A stretch of 64,000 nt of DNA, taken from contig OX424566.1 in the NCBI GenBank assembly GCA_949152475.1, positions 11,989,177-12,053,176 of the forward strand, read 5' to 3'. Below, piece by piece: positions 23,600 to 35,588 of this stretch. This DNA is from Terebella lapidaria. Taxonomy: Eukaryota; Annelida; Polychaeta; Terebellida; Terebellidae. Numbering within the stretch: the stretch's first letter is position 1; the number at the start of each line of letters is the position of its first letter. The notes under the pieces were generated by a model. The model made no database searches and was not told where the DNA came from. It saw nothing but the letters and a program-made list of their open reading frames with translations. The translations under genes and the position numbers were made by a program.

Positions 23600-25217
23600 A
23601 TATGTGTTATACTTTTACTTTCACCAGGATGCAAGTGCATTAGTTTCATGACTCATATGATATGGGCCAATGAGCTATTGTCACATGGTTCTTCAGCCGA
23701 TTTCCGTTTGGGTCTGTGATATTTCTTGATTTGATGAATTTACCAATAAATTTTCAGAATAATGATAATACTTCCAGATTATAATAATATCCAGAATATA
23801 TCTTGGGCCAAATTCAAACTGTTTTGGGTCATCTGAATTTGAAAAACAAAATCCTCAAAATCTGCATGCTTACTTTTTTCCTAGTTCCTACAAGCATGAA
23901 GTTTCAGGCCATTTGTATTGTTTATAAAGATTACCTTTAAGCCTTGTCGGTTTAAATGCCATAGACGTGTGCTCATGTCTACCTGGAATGTGTAAATTAG
24001 CCTCCGTGGCCTTTGTAGATAGGCACTTGTAGATAGAGCTTTGTATGAGTGTATGTGAGCATAGTCTATATACTATCATGTATGTTAGATGTTTTGTTGA
24101 AGAAAAATAGTGAAATCCGCAAAATAAATTGTTCGGTCGCCTTAACTTCACTTCAGGTGACCTATACTTAAATGTCGAGATATGTCTGAACTCTGAACTG
24201 AAATAAATAAATTGCCTCCACAGACAAAAGACTTACCGGTACTAAAAGCTTAGGGTTGTACTATGAGCAAGCATGAATTCTTATGTGCTCTGTTGGTGAC
24301 ATTGATCATTGAGATCTGGCAGGGGTGGGATTAGGAGGGAGGTAGGGGCAATGGGCAAGCCCCCCCCCCCCCCCCCCCCCAGAAAAAAGGGAAAAAAGAA
24401 GGAAAAGGGGGGGAAAGAGAGGGGAGGAAGTGTTTTCAAGAAATCACACTGGGAAGTAGCCCTGGGGCAACATGTCGAGAGCAGTGTATTTGCTCTACAG
24501 CCAACCAACCTACTTGTTCTCAGTGGAAATGGTGGAAACACTCTTATGGCCTTCACCTTCTATAAATGAATTGAGAATATTGAATGGGCAAGTGCACATA
24601 ATCCTTTGATGGGTTCCGAAACCAAGTAATATTTTGTACCATATTTTAATCCATGCATTTATAGATGTAAAGTAATGCTTGATAATCAGATCCAGGAGAG
24701 CTCTGGAATGCTGTATTAAGCATGCGAATACCTCCAGACCCCCAGCCAACAGGGGCTTCTTCTAGTAGCTCACTTAGTAACATTTCACAACTGGGAATCC
24801 CTCAAAATCCCAAATCTGCCCCAATCAGTCATGCAGAAACTCTTTAGGGGAATGGTAAATGGTCCAAAGGAAACCTCTAAAACACACCACTGGGCATGTA
24901 TATCCCTTCATCTTCTGGGCCCCAGACCCTCCGCCTTCACCACCTCCTTTCGCGACATTTCACACCTTAGCACTCATTCAGAACCCTATACTGCCCCAGA
25001 ACAGGCATTCATAAACCAAGCAATGCCCTAGAACACACCATTGGGGATGCATAATCCTTCAGCGTATGGGGCCCTTGAGCGAGCTTCAGACCCCCGGCCG
25101 ACAGGGGCTCGTTTCGCTCGCCACTATATCGAATAAAGGTTTTGGCCCCCGTCCCCAAAATCCTATACCCGTCCCTGGATTTGCCCCAAGGACTGGGGTT
25201 GTGTGGCCCTAGCTGAA
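23600..25217. other. Intergenic DNA with decayed repeats
   Basis: No gene is seen. About 23930-24200 carries diverged text resembling element D (gtagatagagctt, tcacttcaggtgacctat). Around 24361 there is a C homopolymer followed by a purine-rich tract. Between about 24580 and 25160 a loose tandem repeat is visible: aacacaccactgggcatgta at 24881 recurs at 25032, and cagacccccagccaacaggg at about 24737 recurs near 25089. Confidence 0.45.
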
Positions 25218-26546
25218 CTAGACGTCAAGGCCTAAAGATGCCTTGGAGGCATTTCAGTGTTAAGACTAATTTATAATATTTATAACATGTTTACCATAGG
25301 CTCTACGACACACTGTTTCAAAGATATCGACGAAAAAGAAAAAAGCAGACTCGGCAGACAAATTCAAGGTCAAAGTCAAAATTCATCCATAATACCCCTT
25401 AGACATGTTTGTCTAGTGCCACGAGTCCGAAAATAATGTCGGTTTTGCTCTACGACACACCGTTCCCGAGATATGGACGAAACAAAAAAATTCCGACTCG
25501 GCAAAAAAATTTTAGGTGAAGGTCAAAGTTCATCCATGATACCCCTTAGACATGTTTGTCTAGTGCCACGAGTCCGAAAATAACGTCCGTTTCGCTCTAC
25601 GACGCACCGTTTCCGAGATATTGACGAAAACGAGAAATGCAGACTCGGCGAAAAAAATTAGGGTCAAGGTAAGAGTTAATCCATAATACCCCTTAGACAT
25701 GTTTGTCTAGTGCCACGAGTCCGAAAATAACGTCCGTTTCGCTCTACGACACACCGTTTCCGAGATATGGACGAAAACGAAAAATGCCGACTCGGCAGAA
25801 AAATTCAAGGTCAAAGTCATCCTTAATACCCCTTATACATGTTTGTCTAGGGCGGCGAGTCCGAAAATAACGTCCGTTTCACTCTACGACGCACCGTTTC
25901 CGAGATATGGACGAAAACGAAAAATGCCGACTCGGCAAAAGATAACGTCCGTTTCGCTCTACGACGCACCGTTTCCGACATACGCACCGTTTCCGAGATA
26001 TCGACGAAAACGAAAAATGCCGACTCGGCAGAAAAATTCAAGGTCAAGGTCAAAGGTCATCCTTAATACCTCTTAGACTTGTTTGTCTAGGGCGACGAGT
26101 CTGAAAATAGCGTCCGTTTCGCTCTACGACGCACCGTTTCCGAGATATGCAGGAAACCTCAAGGATGACTGGGCGAAAACTCTTCCGACCTCTAGGTCAA
26201 AGGTCGTTTGACGGATTGATCCCAAAATCAATAGGGTTCTTCCCTGTTGATATATGAACCTCCGTGCAAAGTTCTGCAGCCATTGCCTACATACTTTTTG
26301 AGTTATCGTGCGGAAACAAAGTCCAAAAAACGACATTGATTTCATCCTCACGGACCTCGGATTCGTGTGAAAAACAATAGGGTTCTTCCATATATTATGT
26401 CTGACTGATGCTGAAAATTTGGCGAAGATACATCGAGGCAAACTAAAGTTATCGGTCGGAAACCAAAGTGGCGGAAAAAAAAAAAAAAAAAAGAAAAAAA
26501 AAAATTCTGCTAAAACCATAAAGGCATTTCTTCCGAAATGCCTTAA
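25218..26546 (-). mobile_element. Helitron/Helentron-like element, copy B, with 147-bp array
   Basis: Read on the minus strand, the copy starts TTAAGGCATTTC after an A and ends GACGTCTAG before a T, exactly as copies A and C. Its array (about 25310-26150) has landmark spacings of 147 bp (25451, 25598, 25745) and then a shortened monomer. The arm at 26150-26546 contains the conserved non-repeat flank (atcccaaaatcaatagggtt, tttcatcctcacggacctc) and an A/T homopolymer where element D sits in copy A. It encodes nothing recognisable. Confidence 0.7.
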
Positions 26547-26699
26547 TAAGGACGGAGTGCTCATCCTAGCATCCTTCAACCTTGGTACTCTGCGAAGGTT
26601 CTGACTCGTGAGTCGTGACTCGTAACATTCTAGCCGCCCCTAAAGTTATCAAACACAGTCAAAACAAGAAACACAATAAAATTTAAAAATATGTCTCAG

Positions 26700-27000
26700 A
26701 TTATCAGGATAAATCACCACATGGGCTTATAGGGAGTCATATATACAAATGCATACTGACTTACTAGTATGGTCTTTCGATGACCTTGAAAAAAAACCTT
26801 GAACCCAATGGTAAATAATGATGTTCATGGTCGCAAGGTCAAGACTGACCAGAAGTGCATTGATAACCTCTGCAGGCTTAAAATAGGGCTTAAATGTTAT
26901 AAGCATACGTGTATATGGAGTCACGTATGAGAGATTTTCCGATGACCTCAAACTTAACCCCATATGACCTTGGAAACTCGAAGTACTCAATCATGGTCCC
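26700..27000 (-). repeat. Diverged relic related to element D
   Basis: Two blocks repeat the theme gagtcatatatac ... gatgaccttgaa, matching the gtcatatatggcgacttgtg / gaccttggatgaccttgaaa text of element D but with many differences. It is probably an old copy or shared repeat core. The rest of 26550-27840 holds nothing recognisable. Confidence 0.4.
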
Positions 27001-27878
27001 TGGCTCCATGTTTTCTTGGGGCTAAGTAAAAGCAATCTAGTCAATTCACAAAGACGAAGGCTGTTCTATGTTACTATTAATACCTTAATATAGCACCACA
27101 GAAATTCGATAATTTCAATAGTTAAAAAACGTGAAGGTCACCAGATTTGACTTCCATGAAATTGTAATACTCAAGTGAACAAATCTTCAGACGTTTCATC
27201 TCCATAGAGCGAACTAGCATTCAGATCCTCGGTGGCCTATCGATTCTTGATTTGTTTCCCATACCCATTCAAAACAAAGACGATGGGGACAAATTACGTA
27301 GTAGATTCTAAATCTAGAAGAAAAAACCATATTGACAAGGCGATCTAGTGAACCAGTCTCGCAGCTTAGTACACACATTTTAAGTACACATAATTGTGGA
27401 TTTACTGTACATTATGGTACTACTAAGGCTGATATTACTTTATCAATGAATTCGGCACCTTGAAAATTGGTCTTCAAAGTGGCAATAAAATTTTGTATTC
27501 ACACCAGTGTTAACATTGTCACCAAGGGATATGTGCCCCCAAACAAGTTCAAATACTGGTAGACCTTGGCAGAAGCTTGCAATGCAGTCTACTTCAAGAA
27601 TGCCCGAACTTTATTGCCCATGTTGATTAGTACTACACATTTCACAAATGTAGGTAATAAATTCGAGAAGATTTGCCTTCTGTGAAGATGGAGAGATAAA
27701 AATACACTCCAGGCAGTTTTTGAAGGCCTTAGCGACTCACAAGCATCCATAAGTTAACCAGTCCTGAAATCACAGTTCACAAGCCGCTCAGTCAGGGAAA
27801 CCCGGGCAGGCCGAAAAAAAAGCTTGATCTTGCAATAAAAGAACTCCACTTTATTTAAAAGAAAGTCGGGGAATTAAA

Positions 27879-28597
27879 ATGGCACTAGGTGAGCTAGGAC
27901 GAGTGGCCACTGTGCTCCTGCTAATAGGGTTCTTCCTGGATGCCCTTGTACTCTCCCGTTATGTTGGGATGGTCGGAGCGGATGGGGCCATCGAAGGCTT
28001 ACAGCTGGCTGGCTTCTTCTGCTACATGACGGCCGTGCTCCTCTCGCTCTTGGCGTACTTCGGAGGCGGGGACCCACTTCGGAGCAACAGGATCGCGGCG
28101 ATTTTCACTTGCGTCATGGCCTTCCTCAGTGGTATGTTTTTCCATGAAAAATAATGATTGAAGAAACTTTTTCTCAACAATTCAGAGCTTTCGCCATGAA
28201 GAATCATTCAAAATGAAAAGTGTTGGGAATCCCTGGAGTTTTCAGGACATCCTAAACTATTTCTTAAAAAAAAAATAAGAAGTTAATTTGGATTTGTAAC
28301 CAATGGGATTCAGACGAAACCGATATAATGGTATCCACTCGAAATAAACTATACATACCTCTTTTCATTTCAATGAATATTATGTTTAAAATATGGCTCG
28401 TTAAATACATACTAAAATCAATTGACTATTTGTCCGTTGCAGTGGTATTTATTGTGATCAGTTTGATCGTCTGTGGGACAAAAGACGAGTGTGAACAGGG
28501 CATTGAGGTCTACGCTACGACGCAGCTTGTGGCCAGTGCGGGGCTGGCTCTCGTGGCGGGGATACTCTGCATTTTCAATCTCATCCGAAAGTTCTAG
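27879..28597 (+). CDS. Small four-transmembrane protein, two exons, family unknown
   Basis: Exon 1 is 27879-28131 (donor gtatgt) and exon 2 is 28443-28597 (acceptor ttgcag). The phases fit and give 135 aa. Four hydrophobic segments lie near residues 8-28, 41-62, 70-96 and 113-131. The loop between the third and fourth holds two cysteines (VCGTKDECEQGIEVY), and the C-terminus is a short basic NLIRKF. The layout resembles MARVEL/claudin-type tetraspan proteins, but the W-GLW-C-C claudin signature is missing and I do not recognise the family. The start AAAATGG is a good context. Confidence 0.72.
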
Positions 28598-29208
28598 TCT
28601 AAGGACGACCTTTTTGGCGGCAACAGCCCGCGGACTTGAACTTATTGGATTTATTCAGACAATTCACCGAGACTCCTCCATCGGACATTACCATGCTGCT
28701 GCATGGTTTTACACTTTATTATATAAGTTTTACATAACATTATATCATTGAACTCATTGTTGACTAGGCCTAATAAGGCTGTAGAATCATATAGTATAAT
28801 CATACATCCATGTTGATAATAACTGAATGTATAGTGTACACGTAATTCCTATATAGGTCTATATGTGCACCATACCTTGTATAATTGGTTGTAAAATTTG
28901 GTTGTTGTATGTGTATCATATATTATAATATCTAAATTGTACTCCACGATACTCTAATACATGTAGATTGTACCTAACAATATTTATTTGTACATGTATG
29001 TTACTACGTGTACATGCACGTGTTATCAGCGGCTGCAAATCATGCAAATAGCAAAGCATCGAATAGGGGTGGGGACACCTGATGGGGTGTATGTTACCCC
29101 CCAGCAGCTATCAAAAGCAGCGCGCGCTCAAGGTTGCGATCTGATAACGGAAACATTTTTTATTGTCCGGCATTCTCCAAACACTTATTCATGTTCAAGA
29201 TGTATTCA

Positions 29209-29214
29209 AATAAA
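29209..29214 (+). promoter_or_regulatory. Polyadenylation signal of the four-TM gene
   Basis: AATAAA occurs 612 bases after the stop codon and is preserved in the duplicated copy at 30877-30882. It is the clearest candidate 3' end for this transcript. Confidence 0.45.
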
Positions 29215-30074
29215 CGCATAACGCATGTTGAGTTCGATGTACTCAATTAAATTTAATCACCAAACACAATAAAGAACACGTATAAGTTATTTGGACATGT
29301 ATCTAATTTATTCATATTCTAAACTGATGCGCGCTTGTTTACATCACAACTTGTTAATGCGAACCACAACATATATGAGGCAGCTAGCCCTGCCCATATG
29401 TAATTGTTGTTTAAAAATGTATAGAATAAAAACAATAAAATATACACCTTAGTACATTTTTACAAAAATTTAAATGTGAGAGTTACATAATACATACGCG
29501 CTCAAATTCTGAAGATCTATCTATAAGTACACAAAGAAAATGATACTGGAATATTGCACCCTTGAATAATCTAAATATATGGATTATCAGTTATATTCCA
29601 ATGGGACATGACCGTGATATCTGGAAAGAACTATGAGCAAGTCATTGTAGCAAAACCATAGTCGACAGCACAGGCAGACAGACATACATATAATCATTTT
29701 GAAATGCTGAAAAGAGACTATTCCTTGGCAAAACCATGAAAGCAAATAATTATCATTTTGATGCTGCATATTTTTATCTGTGCATTTTTCTTCCCAGTCG
29801 GTGGGTAAAATAAAAATAAAAAGAGGAACTGCTGAATTAATTTCTTATCGGCCGATTTTATGTGGAGTCGGCGGGTTTGTAAAACAATCAATCAAAAAAT
29901 AATGGCCTAAGAAGTTAATTTGGATTTGTAACCAATGGGATTCAGACGAAACCGATATAATGGTATCCACTCGAAATAAACTATACATACCTCTTTTCAT
30001 TTCAATGAATATTATGTTTAAAATATGGCTCGTTAAATACATACCAAAATCAATTGACTATTTGTCCGTTGCAG

Positions 30075-30229
30075 TGGTATTTATTGTGATCAGTTTGATC
30101 GTCTGTGGGACAAAGGACGAGTGTGAACAGGGCATTGAGGTCTACGCTACGACGCAGCTTGTGGCCAGTGCGGGGCTGGCTCTCGTGGCGGGGATACTCT
30201 GCATTTTCAATCTCATCCGAAAGTTCTAG
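30075..30229 (+). pseudogene. Duplicated last exon of the four-TM gene (exon 2 copy)
   Basis: The copy keeps the ttgcag acceptor, the same start phase, the whole reading frame and the stop codon. The coding difference seen (aaa to aag for lysine) is silent. No second copy of exon 1 is present, so it cannot be an independent gene. It is either a silent relic or an alternative terminal exon encoding the same C-terminus with a different 3'UTR. Confidence 0.7.
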
Positions 30230-32234
30230 TCTACGGACGACCTTTGTGGCGGCAACAGCCCGCGGACTTGAACTTATTGGATTTATTCAGACAATTCACC
30301 GAGACTCCTCCATATCGGACATTACCATGCTGCTGCATGGTTTTACACTTTATTATATAAGTTTTACATAACATTATATCATTGAACTCATTGTTGACTA
30401 GGCCTAATAAGGCTGTAGAATCATACAGTCTAATCATACATCCATGTTGATAATAACTGAATGTATATTGTATATACGTAATTCCTATATGAATGTATAT
30501 TGTATATACGTAATTCCTATATAGGCCTATATGTGCACCATACCTTGTATAACTGGTTGTAAAATTTGGTTGTTGTATGTGTATCGTATATTATAATATC
30601 TAAATTGTACTCCACGATACTCTAATACATGTAGATTGTACCTAACAATATTTATTTGTACATGTATGTTACTACGTGTACATGCACGTGTTATCAGCGG
30701 CTGCAAATCATGCAAATAGCAAAGCATCGAATAGGGGTGGGGACACCTGATGGGGTGTATGTTACCCCCCAGCAGCTATCAAAAGCAGCGCGCGCTCAAG
30801 GTTGCGATCTGATAACGGAAACATTTTTTATTGTCCGGCATTCTCCAAACACTTATTCATGTTCAAGATGTATTCAAATAAACGCATACCTCATGTTGAG
30901 TTCGATGTACTCAATGAAAATAAACAATTCGGTCAATGTATTAATTTCATTCATCATGTGTACATGTATGGCACAAGGCTAAATGTGATAAACCTATCCG
31001 GCAAATAACCGAAATATTGAGACAATATTTTGTTGGTGAGATTTATAAATGAAGTGTTTTCTCATTATGAAAACATTAAATTAAGTTTTCTGAGGTCAGT
31101 CTTCATCTTTGGTACTCAAAGATATACGAGGCCAAAACTCGAGGTCACCAAATATGTTCCAATTGAATTGATGTCTCGCAAAAGTTTGACTGCATGACAC
31201 ACGTCAATTGCTCACCTTGAATATTCTCAATATAATAGTCATATTCTACTGGTCTTTGATTCGATATTCCAATTGAGGTGATCACGTTTGGATATGTATT
31301 TGTATCACTCCATGACATACACGCGACGCTAGGATATTCATCAGGGACGCTACTGCAACATATTGGTCCCTTACATGCATGCATTAACACACACACCGTA
31401 ACAAATTGCCAGCGGTAGATCCAGACCATTGTGCTCGCTTACAAAGGGAGACGATTTCTCTTTGGTCATCGTTGATCCATCTCAAGGTTATCTCTACCTC
31501 AAAAGTTGTAAATTGGTTTTAGTAAACAAACTGCTGCTGTGGACACAGTTTAGGCGTAGATTGACCATTAAACCGTATTCAACATAAGCCCCGAGAAAAC
31601 CTTGAGGATGCGTATTCAAGGTGATGACTCGACCTCAAATGAGTGACTTGGTCTTCGGAGATGACAATTTTGACCATATAGGACATATTCTGTTGACCTT
31701 GAACATGCCTTCGTACAGAAGCTTATTTTTGTATTATGACCCATGTACATTTGATCTTTGATGACCTTGAACCTGACTCCAGTTGATCTTAATCAGGTCA
31801 ACTCAAGATTTACCTTCCTCAAAATGTTCATTCAAATTAGGTAAAAATACTCAGAGATTAACTATGATCATGATACCTACGTATAGGGAGTTAGATGAGG
31901 TGTATCATGAATGACCTACAACTATACCTTAGATGACCTCCAGTAATGTCTTAGGCCTCGGGTTTGGCCACAGATGGAATTAGGAGCTACAGGAAACTGG
32001 TTCTTATCTTTGTATCTTCGGACAACAAATTGGAGATACTAATTTTTTTTAGATACACCAAAATGATGGCCTTGAATACATATTTTTAAACCTCAGTTCA
32101 TGTTTATGTTCAGTGACTAATACACTGTGGAGTTGCGATATATGGGGTGATAAAGAGATGCAACCTTGTCACGGATAGCGACAGAGCGTCTAGTTTTGAA
32201 ATTTTTTTGGCCAACTTGGATACTCTACTCTAAT

Positions 32235-32340
32235 CTACGGAAAGCCAGTGGGGACTTGGAATTGGGAATTTCGTAGTAGTAAACCATGATTGAATACTGC
32301 AAAATTCCCAATACCCAAGTCTCCATGGGCTATTCCGTAG
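32235..32340. repeat. 106-bp fold-back sequence
   Basis: The segment begins CTACGGAAAGCC and ends GGGCTATTCCGTAG, with further complementary blocks (GACTTGGAATTGGGAATTT against AAATTCCCAATACCCAAGTC). A decayed partial repeat follows to about 32400 (gtagtaaaccatggtttaatactgcg). It looks like a small MITE of unknown family. Confidence 0.6.
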
Positions 32341-33704
32341 TAAACCATGGTTTAATACTGCGTAGTTCCCAATACCAAATCCCCATCGTCTCTCCGTACT
32401 AAGCATACATTTCTTTGTATTCATGCAAGGTTATATGAGAAGTAAAGGGTGGCAGAAAAGATCATACCACTTAGAACATCACAAAGTTTCTGGAAACAAA
32501 TATTTTTATTATGACATTTTCATAAAGTGTGTTTTGATCCAATAAAAATGCTTGTTTTTAAGCATCACTTTTGCAGGGTTACAACATTGTCAAGTTGTAA
32601 CATTTTGGATCATGAGTAACACAATAAATAATTGTACTAAAAATATATGTACACACATAATATATCAATATGAGCATAAGTTCACTACTTATTACAGCAA
32701 TGTATGTATTGTGACCTAAGCTTCCAATACAGAAGCTTCAATTGTCGGATGAACCACATCTAATGGACAAATATCAAAATTTACAAAGATCAGTACAGAT
32801 TTCGCGCTTGAAATAGCGGGAAATGCTCGACGACCGGTATTGTACATTCAATACTGATGTATATTTGTCATTTTTCCACAAATGAAATCAAATACCGGCA
32901 TGAAATAATGAAAGATTATTCACTTGAACAATGCTATGTCAGCTGGATGTCATTTTGTACAGGAATTATTTAAATGTATCTGAATAGTTCATGATACATG
33001 ATGGAAAAAAAAGTTTCTCTTCAACCATACTGAATAAGATCATGGATTTTCAGCCCACAATATCTGTGAGCACAAGTACATGACCATAATGCATTGTTGT
33101 TGCTACTGCACTGGCCAGAATTCGTTGCCATGATGTCACTCTTGTGTTTTTTCTTGTGCTAAAAAATGTTATTGTAGACATATAATAAACTAAATATTAC
33201 ATTTTATCACATGCTATGAATTTATCCCAAACTACAAACAGTAGGAACACACAGTGATTTCCGACAGTGTGATAACCTTTGCCGGAAACATCATGTTTGC
33301 ACTATTTTTTTCTTCACATTTTTGCTTCACATGTCACGTATTCACATGCACTTTTCTTGATGTGAAACAACAATGAAAGCACGAGTGTTCTATGACGTGA
33401 CAATGAAACTCCACGCGATTCAGCCTTAGTAACATATAACCATGCAGAAAACGTATAACCACTGTGACGTCATAATACAAAGAATTTGACGACCCGGTGA
33501 TCTGCTTTGTTTATACTGTTTCCTAGCAACGCGCATGTTCACGGCTCTTGTACTCATGAGTAGGAGGGGTCCTTGAGTGCAATCAAAGATTGTAAGAAGT
33601 TCTTCCAATCTTTGGTACAATTTCACTTCACTTTACATGCGTTGGGTTTTCAAATATTTTAGAATCATAAATTCATAGCATGTGATAAAAACAAAACCTG
33701 TTTC

Positions 33705-33843
33705 GTGTGTTTTCCAGCACGCGGGAAAGATCTCGTTTGAACTGGCGGAAGAACATCAGAAAGCACTCGACCTTCGGTCTCGTGCTCTCTTGTATTCTTC
33801 CCCCAGTTCAAACTCGATCTTTCCTGCGTGCTGGAAAACACAC
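33705..33843. repeat. 139-bp near-perfect palindromic element
   Basis: GTGTGTTTTCCAGCACGC at the left and GCGTGCTGGAAAACACAC at the right start 41-bp arms that continue with only a few mismatches to GTTTGAACTGG/CCAGTTCAAAC. The centre also folds (GCACTCGACC..GGTCTCGTGC). A separate short hairpin, CGAAGCAC..GTGCTTCG, lies at about 33895-33921. It is likely a MITE or other hairpin-forming repeat. Confidence 0.68.
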
Positions 33844-35536
33844 TCACCTAGTTTTGTCATTGTACTGGTATTAATTTGGCACTCGGTCGTTTCGCGAAGC
33901 ACTCATAAACTCGTGCTTCGTGGAAGGACCCATGTGAAATGAATCCGAAAACAATGCAGGGTTTGCTTCTTCTTTGTACTATAATTATATTGTACTGCAA
34001 TAACTGTATTACAGGTATACAATTTTCACATCAATGGTACAATACATGTATAACTTAAACACTTTAGTAACAAATCACACAACCTTCCTACAATGTACAT
34101 ATTACCATCAACATGATACATTTTAAAGTTCGGTACAATACATGATTATGCAATAGACGATGTAACTTTGTGTATTTGTGGACAGCTACATGCCAAAATA
34201 AGATCATCAAATCAGCCAAATGAAAAGTAAATGATTCAAAATGGAAAAAAAAAATAGCAGCTAAAATATTGATGTACAAAATACATGTGATGATAAACAG
34301 ATTGTTTGCACGGTAAAAAAACAGTGAACTTGTCTGAAAAAAACAGAATCGGTAACGATGAAATGTCAGACATGAATGAAATGATTATGCTTTGTTTGAT
34401 CAGAAGTATCTAAAACCGTGTCATTGTAAACATTCTAAATCCATCATAAATGTATAGTCAAAAAGGAAGTCCTACGCATTCTTTGTCAGTATGTAAAGTA
34501 TCACAGTTTCAACGAAAAAAATCTTTTGGTGTCTCTAACAGAATACATTGACATATATACACATGTTTGTACAGATATACCCTCGCATGCATAGGGGTAA
34601 CGACCCCAGCACATACAGAGTAGACAATGTCATAAATACAAAACACAGATGAATATTGTACATAAAAACAAGGATGATAAAATGTATAATACCCTTTAAT
34701 TCACAAAATGTTTGGGGGACAGTTGAATCAACATCGCAGCAGATAACCATTGAAGGACATTAATGTTGGATGGTAAACGACAAGTAATATGCGTGTAGGT
34801 CATAAACACATTAAAAACAACCTACGCAGCGAAAATTGCCAGACATATTAACTTTAGGTCTTGTTACTTTGAAATGACTACCACAAATAATAAAATGTTG
34901 GATTATAATTCACGAATTCAATAATACACAATAGATGAATCAAGCAACAAATTTCTAAGAGTATGATCAAGATATTCAGCAGATTTTTGTAATAGCCCAA
35001 AAAACGATACCATTGGTTAACATGTTCCAAGTTTGAAATGGAAAAAAACAATATTTTAGTTCAGCATAATACAATGTATTCAATCTTTGATATCCTGGAT
35101 AATAAACATAATATTGAACACCTTTCGGCCTTGATAAAAATGTACAAAGTTCTTATATTATATCACACATTACAAATGTACATGTACTTATACGATTTGA
35201 GAATTTACATGATTTTTTTCTGTCAAAATTATGTGTTCCAGAAAAACTTAGTTATAAATGGAATAAATATTTTCATTCATATCCAGCAAGCTTTTCAACT
35301 AATACACGATGAAGATTCAGTTCCAAGTCAAAATATATGACAAAACATTTGTCAAAACAATACAATGGCACGAAATCCACTGTCATACAACATATGTGTA
35401 TATAGGCTCTTTGCAGTCCATGTGTTTGGTTTTTGAAGTGACCATGAAAGAATAAGTACAGTTCAGATTACATTGACATTTACCACATTTAAGTACATTT
35501 GGCGCCAAATAATCAGATGTGGCAGTCGCCACCGTT

Positions 35537-35588
35537 GTCGTTATTTGTACAAGGTTCGTTTTGTCGTTATTTGTACAAGGTTCGTTTT
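35537..35588. repeat. 26-bp tandem duplication across the RAPGEF1 stop codon
   Basis: The unit gtcgttatttgtacaaggtt plus cgtttt occurs twice head to tail with no difference. The copy nearer the gene body supplies the in-frame C-terminal codons and stop; the other falls in the 3'UTR. Confidence 0.9.

Larger units (their letters stand above)
28276..30915 (+). repeat. Tandem partial duplication of the four-TM gene 3' half
   Basis: 28276-29247 and 29908-30915 are nearly identical over about 970-1000 bp. They share the tail of the intron, exon 2, the 3'UTR and the AATAAA. Copy 2 differs by a few substitutions and by an internal short duplication near 30480-30520 (gaatgtatattgtatatacg repeated). 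Unrelated AT-rich sequence (29248-29907) separates the copies. The high identity, even in non-coding parts, marks a recent event. Confidence 0.92.
30916..35566. other. Intergenic/3' flank of RAPGEF1 with fold-back sequences
   Basis: No coding exon is supported. About 31600-31960 repeats the gaccttgaa / gatgaccttgaac theme related to element D. Fold-back sequences lie at 32235-32340 and 33705-33843. The part next to 35566 is probably the RAPGEF1 3'UTR, but I could not pick a convincing minus-strand polyadenylation site. Confidence 0.5.

Noticed and set aside
26124-26579. 151-codon minus-strand frame in copy B
   Set aside because: It lies in the non-repeat arm of the element, contains a homopolymer-encoded phenylalanine run and has no family match.
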